A stretch of 64,000 nucleotides of DNA, taken from assembly GCA_947487895.1 (NCBI GenBank), contig CANKYF010000002.1:248001-312000 (forward strand), in the 5' to 3' direction. Source of the stretch: an uncultured Flavobacteriaceae bacterium (GTDB lineage: Bacteria; Bacteroidota; Bacteroidia; Flavobacteriales; Flavobacteriaceae). A model generated the notes under the pieces. That model saw only the letters and a list, made by a program, of their open reading frames with translations, ran no database searches and was not told where the DNA came from. Positions within the stretch are counted from its first letter, which is position 1. The number at the start of each line of letters is the position of its first letter. The position numbers were made by a program, and so were the translations under genes. Below are positions 1 to 8,098 of the stretch, in pieces.

Positions 1-693
1 GATGATGTCGCTTTTGAATGGAATAAATGTATACCAAATGCCCAAATTATAAATTATTATGGTCCAACAGAAACTACAATCTATTGCGGCTATTATTTGT
101 ACACTCCTCCTAACTTAAGAAAAAACAAAAATAATGTTATATCTATAGGTAAAACATTTAATAATACGAGCTATTTAGTTGTCGATAAAAATAATGAAGA
201 GGTACCAGACGGCACTATTGGAGAATTAGCAATTGCTGGAGCACAAGTTACACCAGGGTATTGGCAAGATGATATAAAAAATCAAAAATCATTTTTTAAT
301 AAAGTTATAAATGATAGAAATAAGAGATACTATAAAAGTGGAGATTTGTGCTACAAAGATCACGAAGGCGATTATATGTATGTAGGTAGAAATGATTTTC
401 AAGTTAAAATACAAGGCTATAGAATTGAGTTAGGAGAAATAGAATACCATATCAAAGATTTGATTAAAGATTATAATTTTTTAGTATTAGATGTTAAAAA
501 TCATTCAGGAAATAATGAGTTATTTTTAATTATTGAATCAGAAGAATTTAGCTGTGAGTCAATATTAAATTATTTGAAAAATAAATTACCCAGTTATATG
601 ATTCCTACTAAAATTCGATTTATAAAAACAATACCTCATAATATTAATGGTAAAGTAGATAGAAATAAATTAAGAAAATTAATATCAGAATGA
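1..693 (+). CDS. Amino-acid adenylation domain protein (NRPS-like), 5' end outside window
   Basis: The frame is open from the first base, so the gene starts left of the window; about 230 C-terminal residues are visible. Adenylation-family core motifs are present: YYGPTETT (A5), YKSGDL (A7), GRNDFQVKIQGYRIELGEIE (A8) and INGKVDR with the catalytic Lys (A10). Such enzymes activate an amino or hydroxy acid as acyl-AMP and load it on a carrier protein. The stop overlaps the start of the next gene, a carrier protein, as ATGA, so the two are probably translationally coupled and work as a free-standing A plus carrier pair. In this polysaccharide-type neighbourhood the loaded acyl group may be destined for a sugar. 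Substrate cannot be read because most of the specificity pocket is missing. Confidence 0.85.
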   Translation, partial: DDVAFEWNKCIPNAQIINYYGPTETTIYCGYYLYTPPNLRKNKNNVISIGKTFNNTSYLVVDKNNEEVPDGTIGELAIAGAQVTPGYWQDDIKNQKSFFNKVINDRNKRYYKSGDLCYKDHEGDYMYVGRNDFQVKIQGYRIELGEIEYHIKDLIKDYNFLVLDVKNHSGNNELFLIIESEEFSCESILNYLKNKLPSYMIPTKIRFIKTIPHNINGKVDRNKLRKLISE

Positions 694-935
694 CAAAAGA
701 AGAAATAATTAAAAAAATAGAATTATCATTTAAAAAAATACTTCAACATGATAATTTTTCACTTACTATAGAAACTACAGCTAGTGATGTAGACGGATGG
801 GAATCTATAACACATATGTTAATAATCAATGATATAGAAGAACATTTTAATATTAAATTTAAGCTAATAGATTTGATGAAAATGGAAAACATTGGAGATC
901 TTATTTCCGCTATAAAGTCTGAAATAAATAAATAA
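690..935 (+). CDS. Acyl/peptidyl carrier protein
   Basis: An 81-residue acidic helical protein with the layout of a free-standing carrier protein. The segment DGWESITHMLIINDIEEHF matches the phosphopantetheine attachment region; the Ser of WES (about residue 39) is the expected 4'-phosphopantetheine site, although the usual DSL is replaced by ESI. The start overlaps the stop of the adenylation-domain gene (ATGA). It probably carries the acyl group activated by that enzyme. The acceptor is unknown; the neighbouring formyltransferase and aminotransferase suggest an unusual amino-sugar or amino-acid decoration of a surface glycan. Confidence in the family is good, in the exact pathway low. Confidence 0.8.
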   Translation: MTKEEIIKKIELSFKKILQHDNFSLTIETTASDVDGWESITHMLIINDIEEHFNIKFKLIDLMKMENIGDLISAIKSEINK

Positions 936-964
936 AAGTATATTAAGAAATTGTTTTAATTTTA

Positions 965-1825
965 TTAAGAGATTTTATTAAAGTTTTTAATTTTCAGTAT
1001 TCCATCTATAGTTTTAATTAAAAATTTATTATCATAGCTTAAAACTATAGATCCTGTAATCTCTTTAGAATAAATTTCTAGTAAAGGTTTATGGGTTATT
1101 TGTTCAGCTTCAAAGATTTTATAACTATAATTCTCTATATCTGTAATACAACCTTGTGTAGATATTCCAAAACTTTTTATTTTTTTTAGCAAATCACTAG
1201 TAGATTCCTTTTTGAAGTCTAAACATCTCATATGAGATGCTCTATTGAAATATGTAGAATTACCTTTTTGAGATATACCTACATATTCAAAATTATTCTC
1301 TATCAATTTTTTCCAACCTTTCTCAAAAACATCTCCTTCAAGTTTTAAAGCCAGAAAATACAATAACCCCAAGTCAATATCTTTAGTTAACTCTTCTTTT
1401 TGTTGATAAATAATAGCACCTGTATCAATCCCTTTATCTATATAATGCATAGTAGCTCCGTAAAAATCATAATCTAAAAAAAACACACCATTCATTGGTG
1501 TTTTTCCTTGTAAATGAGGCAAATAAGTAGGGTGAATATTAATTAAAACTTGGTGTTTTTTAAATTTTCCAACAGGAAAAATAATTGGACATCCATTAGA
1601 TACCAAAATGTCGAAATTCAAAGAATAAAGTTCTTCTAAAACTAAATTCTTTTCTTTCATTATAAATGATTTATATGCAATATTGTTTTTTATAAGGTAA
1701 TTTTCTAAATAACTTCCCCTAAGTGCATAAATTATAATACTTTGCGGGCTTTCAAAATTTAATAGTTTTTCAAAAACATGAATTCTTGACCCAAGAAATA
1801 CTACTTTTTTTGAAAAATCTTTCAT
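965..1825 (-). CDS. Formyltransferase family protein
   Basis: About 286 residues. The region around residues 115-165 has the formyl-transferase core: NIHPTYLPHLQGKTP, matching the N-x-H...LP..xG signature, and IDKGIDTGAII with the expected Asp, giving a plausible Asn-His-Asp triad. Family members move a formyl group from N10-formyl-THF to an amine: Met-tRNA, UDP-Ara4N, or dTDP-4-amino-sugars. The gene lies in a glycan cluster next to a DegT-like aminotransferase, which fits N-formylation of an amino sugar. I chose the ATG at 1825 rather than 1882, because the longer frame adds a lysine/isoleucine-rich leader and overlaps the divergent gene at 1884. It is transcribed against its neighbours. 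Confidence 0.75.
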   Translation of the reverse strand: MKDFSKKVVFLGSRIHVFEKLLNFESPQSIIIYALRGSYLENYLIKNNIAYKSFIMKEKNLVLEELYSLNFDILVSNGCPIIFPVGKFKKHQVLINIHPTYLPHLQGKTPMNGVFFLDYDFYGATMHYIDKGIDTGAIIYQQKEELTKDIDLGLLYFLALKLEGDVFEKGWKKLIENNFEYVGISQKGNSTYFNRASHMRCLDFKKESTSDLLKKIKSFGISTQGCITDIENYSYKIFEAEQITHKPLLEIYSKEITGSIVLSYDNKFLIKTIDGILKIKNFNKIS

Positions 1826-1883
1826 TTTTTTTTTTATATAATTGCAAATGTATTGAATTATATTAGACTTGAAAATAAACATT

Positions 1884-2930
1884 ATGAATTCAAAGAAAAA
1901 ACTGACTAAAGAATATGGTTCATTCTTTCATAAAGTAAACCAAAATACTTTAAAACATAAAACAAGTTTTAACCTTACTAACAAAAGGCTTTTTTACAAC
2001 GGCAGACAAGCAATTAAATTTTTAATAAACTCAATTAATGATAATGATTTTAAAATAAACAACATATGGATTCCTGAATATTATTGTCAACATGTGTCAA
2101 GCTGGCTAAAGGCATGCTATTATAATATAAAAACGTATCCTGTAAATCCAGATGACCAAAACTTTTTAATCAATGCTAAAAGCTTCATGAAGCACAATGA
2201 TATTTTAGTTGTAAATAACTTTTGGGGGGTTTTAAATTACAAAATCAACTTACCTGATTTAAATCATATTTTAATAGAAGATCATTCTCATGGGTGGTTA
2301 ACAGATGCATGCATAAACAGCAATGCGGATTACTGTTTCAGTTCATTAAGAAAATCATTACCAATACCTCTTGGTGGAGTTATTTGGTCTCCCAAAGGAT
2401 TAAATCTTGGTTCTACACAAATAAGTTCTGAGAATGAATTTCTTTCTATTTGGAGTAAAATTGATTTGGCTATGAGTAAAAAAGAAGAATTTTTAAATAA
2501 TATAGAGTGTTTAACAAAAGGAAAGAATGAATATTTAAATTTAATTTCATCAGCTGAAAAAAATATGCACTCAAACTATAATATAGAATTTTTAAACCCT
2601 GAAAATGAAGAAATAATAGAAAGTTTTTTAAAGTTTGATTTTAAAACACCTAAATCAAATAATTTAAAAATATTATTTAAAGAATTGGTTAGCAACCCTA
2701 AATTGAATTTTATTAAGAACTATGAAAGTTTTGGTTTAATATATTTTTTCAATAAAGAATCTGACCTAGTAAATTTTAAAAATTATTTAATAGAAAATAG
2801 TGTTTATCCTTCTCATCTTTGGCCAAAAAATAAGTCTAATTATAATTATTATTTAAATCTACATGTAGACTTTAGATATACTAAAAAAGATATTTTAGAA
2901 CTCGCAAATATAATTAACTCATATAAATAA
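1884..2930 (+). CDS. DegT/DnrJ-like PLP-dependent aminotransferase family protein
   Basis: About 348 residues. It resembles the DegT/DnrJ/EryC1 sugar aminotransferase fold: an N-terminal NGRQAIKFLI segment, EDHSHGW where the PLP-ring Asp and neighbouring residues normally lie, and SSLRKSLPIPLGGVIW, where the Lys of LRK is the expected Schiff-base lysine. This variant is shorter and more divergent than classic WecE/ArnB enzymes, so activity on a nucleotide-sugar is an inference. The ATG at 1884 is preferred over 1869 because it clears the divergent formyltransferase start. It begins a plus-strand stretch leading to the CapK-like gene about 100 bp downstream. Confidence 0.65.
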   Translation: MNSKKKLTKEYGSFFHKVNQNTLKHKTSFNLTNKRLFYNGRQAIKFLINSINDNDFKINNIWIPEYYCQHVSSWLKACYYNIKTYPVNPDDQNFLINAKSFMKHNDILVVNNFWGVLNYKINLPDLNHILIEDHSHGWLTDACINSNADYCFSSLRKSLPIPLGGVIWSPKGLNLGSTQISSENEFLSIWSKIDLAMSKKEEFLNNIECLTKGKNEYLNLISSAEKNMHSNYNIEFLNPENEEIIESFLKFDFKTPKSNNLKILFKELVSNPKLNFIKNYESFGLIYFFNKESDLVNFKNYLIENSVYPSHLWPKNKSNYNYYLNLHVDFRYTKKDILELANIINSYK

Positions 2931-3026
2931 ACTTGTCGGATTTAATAAACCATTAGCCTAATAAATATACAAACAGTTTTAATTAAGCTTTAAATTCGCA
3001 TTTAAATTTTCATAATTTAAAATCAA

Positions 3027-4331
3027 ATGAATTTCATCAATAATATACGTAATTTATCCTTTTGGTTAAGTGATAAGTTAAAAGGAGGAAAACTAAAGGC
3101 AGACTTAAATGATATTATTGATACTTCAAAAATATCATCATTTGATGAACTACTAAAAAAGAACCAACCAACTTTAAAATCTTTACTCAAAATTGTTGTT
3201 GAAAATTCTGCTTTTTACAGCAAGTATAGATTATATGAAAAACTTCAAGATTTTCCTGTTGTAAACAAAATAGATATTAAGCAAAATTTTGATTCCATTA
3301 ATATATTACCTACTACCTCTAAAGACATTAAACAAGTTAGTAGTAGTGGATCAACTGGGACACCATTTAAAATTTATCAAAATAGCAGAAAAGTAAGAAG
3401 AAATAAAGCAGATGTCATATTTTTTGCCAATGCTGTTGGATATAATATAGGTGACTTGCTTTTATTTATGAGATTATGGTTAAAAAAATATGAAAAGAGC
3501 TATTTAAAAAGAAAATTAACTAACATTGTTCAAATTGATGTAGAAAAAGATTTAACTGATGAAAAAATAGAGTTCTTACTAGAAAAGCTTAAATCTAATA
3601 AACAACGTAAAGGAATTATTGGTTATCCATCTGCTTATGAAAAAATATGTAATTATCTAGATAAAGTTAATTCCTCCAAATTAAATTTAAATATTAAATC
3701 TATTATTGCCACTTCTGAAACCCTTTATGATAACACAAAGCAAAGGATGGAATATTATTTTAATGCTCCTATTGTTTCTAGGTATTCTAACGAGGAAAAC
3801 GGCATTATAGCTCAACAAATGATTGGTGACAAATCTTTTACAATAAATTGGGCTAGCTATTACATTGAAATTTTAGATTTAGAAAAAGACGTGCCAGCAA
3901 AACTTGGTGAATTAGGTAGAATTGTTATCACAGATTTATACAATACTGCCACTCCTATGATTAGATATGACACGGGTGATTTGGGTAAGTTTTGTGATTT
4001 TGAAAATGATGGTGTTCCTAAATTTGAACTCATAACTGGAAGAAAAAAAGATTTACTTTACAATACAAAAGGAGGAATAGTTAACCCTTTTGTATTTTAT
4101 AATGGTTTAACACAATTCTCAGAACTAAATCAATTTCAAATAGTTCAAAAAAGTCAAAATGATTATATCTTTAAAATTAACTGCGACAATGAATTTAAAA
4201 AAGAAAAGGAGTTAATCTCTTACTTTATGTCTTATTTAGGAAATGATGCTAAAATTGTAATTGAATATGTTAAAGAAATTCCTTTACTCAATTCTGGAAA
4301 AAGAAGAATTATTGTAAATCTTTATAAATAA
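3027..4331 (+). CDS. CapK/PaaK-like AMP-forming ligase (copy 1 of 3)
   Basis: 434 residues of the phenylacetate-CoA ligase/coenzyme F390 synthetase superfamily, the branch called CapK in capsule clusters. Visible motifs are the phosphate-binding loop SSSGSTGTPF (about residue 108), MIRYDTGDLG (about 310) and a C-terminal SGKRR. Family enzymes activate a carboxylate as an adenylate; the acyl substrate and acceptor in capsule-type members are not established. The next two genes encode an initiating sugar phosphotransferase and an ATP-grasp ligase, an order echoed at 41555-44565. Two further paralogues are at 40233 and 41555. All three share an N-terminal FWL.DKLKG-type segment. Confidence 0.8.
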   Translation: MNFINNIRNLSFWLSDKLKGGKLKADLNDIIDTSKISSFDELLKKNQPTLKSLLKIVVENSAFYSKYRLYEKLQDFPVVNKIDIKQNFDSINILPTTSKDIKQVSSSGSTGTPFKIYQNSRKVRRNKADVIFFANAVGYNIGDLLLFMRLWLKKYEKSYLKRKLTNIVQIDVEKDLTDEKIEFLLEKLKSNKQRKGIIGYPSAYEKICNYLDKVNSSKLNLNIKSIIATSETLYDNTKQRMEYYFNAPIVSRYSNEENGIIAQQMIGDKSFTINWASYYIEILDLEKDVPAKLGELGRIVITDLYNTATPMIRYDTGDLGKFCDFENDGVPKFELITGRKKDLLYNTKGGIVNPFVFYNGLTQFSELNQFQIVQKSQNDYIFKINCDNEFKKEKELISYFMSYLGNDAKIVIEYVKEIPLLNSGKRRIIVNLYK

Positions 4332-4365
4332 TTTTATTAAAAATAAATTACAGAGAAAACAAAGC

Positions 4366-4998
4366 ATGTATAAACTAATATTTAAGAGACTACTAGACAT
4401 TTGTTTAAGTATTATTGGGCTAATCTTTTCGTCTCCTTTTTTTATAATTATTTATATCTACCAACTATTTATAAACAAAGGAAACCCATTGTTCTTCCAA
4501 CCGCGACCTGGAAAAAACGAAAAAACATTCAAAATCATCAAGTTTAAAACTATGACTGATGAAAAAGATGAAAATGGAAGCCTATTAGCAGATAAATATA
4601 GAATGACTAAGTTTGGTAGTTTTTTAAGACAAGCGTCTTTAGATGAAATACCGCAATTGATAAATATTTTAAAAGGAGACATGAGCATTGTTGGGCCAAG
4701 ACCATTAAGAGTACGTTATCTCCCATATTACACTAAAGAAGAATCTATTAGACACACAATAAGACCTGGAATAACTGGCTTAGCCCAAGTATCTGGAAGA
4801 AACTCTTTAGATTGGGACGAAAAATTATCTAAAGATATTGAATATGTAAAAACTTTATCTTTACTTAATGATATCAAAATAATACTAAAAACAGCAAAAA
4901 AAGTATTGTTTAAATCTGATGATGATATAGAATTAGCTCCAGATTTATTAGATTTAGATGAGCTTAGAAAAAACACAATGCCTTCAAAAGACCAATAA
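4366..4998 (+). CDS. Initiating sugar-1-phosphate transferase (PglC/WcaJ-type), copy 1
   Basis: 210 residues, the size of the minimal monotopic phosphoglycosyl transferases. A single hydrophobic N-terminal segment (about residues 8-33) is followed by the catalytic domain with FKTMTDEKD (the Asp-Glu dyad lies at the end of such motifs), SLDEIPQLINILKGDMS, VGPRPL and RPGITGLAQVSGRN. These enzymes transfer a sugar-1-phosphate from a nucleotide-sugar to undecaprenyl phosphate, starting O-antigen, capsule or glycoprotein glycan synthesis at the inner membrane. Its C-terminus ends in ELAPDLLDLDELRK, almost the same as the paralogue at 43945. The stop is one base before the ATP-grasp start. Confidence 0.92.
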   Translation: MYKLIFKRLLDICLSIIGLIFSSPFFIIIYIYQLFINKGNPLFFQPRPGKNEKTFKIIKFKTMTDEKDENGSLLADKYRMTKFGSFLRQASLDEIPQLINILKGDMSIVGPRPLRVRYLPYYTKEESIRHTIRPGITGLAQVSGRNSLDWDEKLSKDIEYVKTLSLLNDIKIILKTAKKVLFKSDDDIELAPDLLDLDELRKNTMPSKDQ

Positions 4999-4999
4999 A

Positions 5000-6043
5000 A
5001 TGAAAAAAAACATACTTTTTACATGTGCAGGAAGACGTAATTATTTAATAAATTATTTTAAAGAAGCTTTAAATGGAAAAGGAAAGGTTATTGCTGCTGA
5101 CAATCAACATTTAGCTCCTGCTCTGGCTGATGCAGATATTGCTATACAGGTTCCAAACATTTATGATAAAGACTATATAAGTGTTTTAGTAAACATTATA
5201 AAAAAACATGATGTAAAAGCTATTATATCTTTAAACGATTTAGAGCTCCCCATTTTATCTAAAAACAAAGAAGTTCTTGAAAATTATAACAATTGCGAAG
5301 TCATTATTTCTAACGATGATGTAATTAACATAGGTTTTGACAAATGGAAAACTTATAATTTCATTAAAGATTTAGGGTTAAAAACACCTAAAACCTATAT
5401 TAAACTTGAAGATGTCTTAGTTGATTTAAAAGATGGCTCACTGAATTTCCCCTTAGTAATTAAACCCCGTTGGGGAAGTGGTTCTATAGGAATTGATTTC
5501 CCTGAAAGTATTGAAGAATTAAAGCTTGCTTATGAATTACAAAAAATTAAAATAAGACGTTCAATACTAAAAACAGCTAGTAATGAAGATTTAGAGCAGT
5601 CTATTCTTATTCAAGAAAAAATAATTGGTGATGAATATGGGTTTGATATAGTTAATGATTTAAAAGGAAACCATTTTAATTCTTTTTTAAGGAAAAAATT
5701 ATCTATGCGCTCTGGAGAAACAGATAAGGCTATTTCTGTTATAAATAATGCTTTCAATAAAATAGGTAAATTAATTGGTGAGAATCTGAAACATATTGGT
5801 AATATGGATGGCGATGCATTTTTAATAGATGATGATTTCTATATTTTAGAAATTAATCCACGGTTTGGTGGAGGCTACCCCTTCTCTCATGAATCTGGAG
5901 CTAATATTGCGGCTCTTTATGTTGATTGGCTTTTAAGTCCTGATTTACCTTCGACAGCATCTCATATTGATTATAAAGAAGGATTAACATTTTCTAAATG
6001 TGATAGACTAATAAAAATTAAAAATATAGACAGTATTATCTAA
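5000..6043 (+). CDS. ATP-grasp domain protein, copy 1
   Basis: About 347 residues. The N-terminus NILFTCAGRRNYL is followed by a Rossmann-like preATP domain, then an ATP-grasp domain with PLVIKPRWGSGS (ATP-binding Lys/Gly loop), ILIQEKIIGDEYG, and the metal-binding ILEINPRFGGG. This is the carbamoyl-phosphate-synthase/carboxylate-amine ligase arrangement, which makes an acyl-phosphate and couples it to an amine. The ATG at 5000 was chosen because it starts right after the previous stop (4998) and aligns with the start of the paralogue at 42896-43930. It probably acts with the CapK-like ligase and the phosphotransferase of this operon in decorating a lipid-linked sugar; the substrate is unknown. 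Confidence 0.82.
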   Translation: MKKNILFTCAGRRNYLINYFKEALNGKGKVIAADNQHLAPALADADIAIQVPNIYDKDYISVLVNIIKKHDVKAIISLNDLELPILSKNKEVLENYNNCEVIISNDDVINIGFDKWKTYNFIKDLGLKTPKTYIKLEDVLVDLKDGSLNFPLVIKPRWGSGSIGIDFPESIEELKLAYELQKIKIRRSILKTASNEDLEQSILIQEKIIGDEYGFDIVNDLKGNHFNSFLRKKLSMRSGETDKAISVINNAFNKIGKLIGENLKHIGNMDGDAFLIDDDFYILEINPRFGGGYPFSHESGANIAALYVDWLLSPDLPSTASHIDYKEGLTFSKCDRLIKIKNIDSII

Positions 6044-6055
6044 AATATTATTTAT

Positions 6056-7117
6056 ATGAATTATTATTTTAAATGTGAAACTATAAAAAGTAATGATGAC
6101 ATTAGTGATTATTATTCAAACTTAGAGAGAATAAAAAAGTATTCTGTATTCTATTCTTATTCATATATAAATAATAATAACAATGGTAAATTAATTTATT
6201 TTCTTTTATTTAAAAATGATGATCTTATAGCTTTAATGCCTATTCATTTAAATGAAATTAAAAGCTCAAAAGTATCTTCAGGTTATTATGATGCTGTTTC
6301 ACCTTACGGTTATAATGGCCCTCTATTTATTAATGAAGTAAACGATATAGATATTGTAGAGTTTTGGAATCAAGTAGATAAATGGTATTATCAAAATAAT
6401 ATTGTTACAGAGTTTGTAAGATTTAGCTTAAATAACAATCATAAGAATTACACAGGGAATTTATTGCCAACTTTAAACAATGTAAGAGGAGAATTATGCA
6501 ATTTTGATAACTTATGGTCAAGCTTTAAACCTAAAGTCAGGAATAACTACAGAAAATCTATTAAATATAACTTACAAATAAAAGTATATCACCAAAATAT
6601 AACATTAAATGTTATCGATAGTTTTTATGATATATATATATCTTCTATGTTAAGGAATAACGCTTCAGACGTTTATTTTTATTCAAAAAATTACTTTAAA
6701 AATTTAATAGCCGATAATATTAAGAACATCATTATTGCTATAGTATATAAAGATGATATTTCTATTTCTGCAGAACTAATTATTATAGATGATAATGTTT
6801 TATATTCCCATTTAGGTGGTACTAATTCAGAATATTTTAATATGAGACCTAATGATTTTTTAAAGATTGAAATTATGAAATGGGGCTTAAATAACAATAA
6901 AAAAGTCTATAATTTAGGTGGTGGAAGAAATAATGATGATAGTTTATATCAATACAAAAAGACCTATTTTTCTAAAGATAATGATGTTATATTTTATACT
7001 GGAAGAAAAATAATTAACAATAAAGTTTATGGCGATTTATTACATGAAATTGATAATAAATTAGATATTAAGAAATCCATTCAACCAGAATATTATTTCC
7101 CCCTATACAAACAATAA
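6056..7117 (+). CDS. FemAB/GNAT-like acyl- or aminoacyltransferase
   Basis: 353 residues with two GNAT-like halves as in FemX/FemAB and the Acetyltransf_6 family. The central WSSFKPKVRNNYRKSIKYNL resembles the basic helix conserved in that family, and the second half has YSHLGGTNSEYF, NDFLKIEIMKWGL and VYNLGGGRNND, typical of family members. FemAB proteins transfer amino acids from tRNA to lipid II; relatives in polysaccharide clusters transfer acyl groups to sugars. It begins 12 bp after the ATP-grasp gene and is the last plus-strand gene of the operon; it meets the minus-strand SGNH gene two bases later. Its co-location with an ATP-grasp ligase makes amino-acid attachment to a glycan plausible but unproven. 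Confidence 0.75.
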   Translation: MNYYFKCETIKSNDDISDYYSNLERIKKYSVFYSYSYINNNNNGKLIYFLLFKNDDLIALMPIHLNEIKSSKVSSGYYDAVSPYGYNGPLFINEVNDIDIVEFWNQVDKWYYQNNIVTEFVRFSLNNNHKNYTGNLLPTLNNVRGELCNFDNLWSSFKPKVRNNYRKSIKYNLQIKVYHQNITLNVIDSFYDIYISSMLRNNASDVYFYSKNYFKNLIADNIKNIIIAIVYKDDISISAELIIIDDNVLYSHLGGTNSEYFNMRPNDFLKIEIMKWGLNNNKKVYNLGGGRNNDDSLYQYKKTYFSKDNDVIFYTGRKIINNKVYGDLLHEIDNKLDIKKSIQPEYYFPLYKQ

Positions 7118-7119
7118 AA

Positions 7120-8073
7120 CTATTTTTTAAAAGCATTAGTTAATAATTGCGCTACTATATCTCTGCCCAAATTATTCCAATGTTGATCATAAATAAGCGT
7201 AGTTGTTTTTTTTGATTTATTAAAAGAATTAGAGATATCTATATACTTAAATTTATTCTCCTTTAAGTATTCAATAAATATTTTTGATGTCACATTGCCT
7301 TCAAAAAATAGAATAAATTTAGATTTATCATATTTATACTTATTTACTAAACTGGCAAAATTATCAATACGTATTTGATCTAAATTTTCTTTTACTATTT
7401 TATTACCGTTATTATTACTATTATTACTGTCTTTGTTCTTTAGCGCAACAACTATTTTATTTATAGTTTTTTTAATAGGATCTAATGCTCCAATATTTTG
7501 AGCATAAACCAAAAGTTTTATTTTTTTAAGATTCTTATTTAGTGGAGATTCTAAACGCATTCTTTCATAGTTTACTTTATACTCTCCTCTATCCAAGTCT
7601 TCTTCGTATTTTAAATAAATAAAAACCTTATCTATTAAATCAAATTGTTTTTTATAAGCATGTATTAAATGCAGTTGATCTGCAAAATCATACCCTGCAT
7701 AACCATATTCATATACTTCAACTTGATTATTTAGGTTGTTTTCAATTTTTTTACCAATAGAGTTGTCATAATTTTGATGAAACCCCTCAATAAAAGAATC
7801 TCCAACTAAGGCTATTTCTACTTTATCTTTAGTTGGAATAAACTCCCTATAAGAATTAAACCCAAGGTTATTAATATGAAATTTTGAAAAGTTCTGCCTC
7901 CTATTTCCAGTAACAGAATAGCCTTCTTGATTTGGCACCCACTTTTCTACCTTAAATTCATCAATAAATCTTGTGGGACTATCTTTCGCTAAATGAAAAA
8001 CACGCACAATAGCCTCTAATGCGATTAAAATTGAAATAACATAAATAATACTTCTAATTATTATCTTTTTCAT
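7120..8073 (-). CDS. Membrane-anchored SGNH hydrolase/acetyltransferase-like protein
   Basis: 317 residues. An N-terminal signal anchor (about residues 4-22) is followed by a periplasmic SGNH domain: block I is VALVGDSF-like (ALVGDSFIEG, nucleophile Ser), and the C-terminal DQHWNNLG supplies the Asp and His. AlgX/AlgJ-type and related SGNH proteins take acetyl groups relayed by an MBOAT partner and put them on exopolysaccharide. The MBOAT gene lies just upstream in the same direction, 25 bp away, so the two form a likely O-acylation pair. The low-complexity Asn run near residue 220 is probably a linker. Confidence 0.78.
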   Translation of the reverse strand: MKKIIIRSIIYVISILIALEAIVRVFHLAKDSPTRFIDEFKVEKWVPNQEGYSVTGNRRQNFSKFHINNLGFNSYREFIPTKDKVEIALVGDSFIEGFHQNYDNSIGKKIENNLNNQVEVYEYGYAGYDFADQLHLIHAYKKQFDLIDKVFIYLKYEEDLDRGEYKVNYERMRLESPLNKNLKKIKLLVYAQNIGALDPIKKTINKIVVALKNKDSNNSNNNGNKIVKENLDQIRIDNFASLVNKYKYDKSKFILFFEGNVTSKIFIEYLKENKFKYIDISNSFNKSKKTTTLIYDQHWNNLGRDIVAQLLTNAFKK

Positions 8074-8098
8074 TTTTATTCTTAATTCTATATAACAT

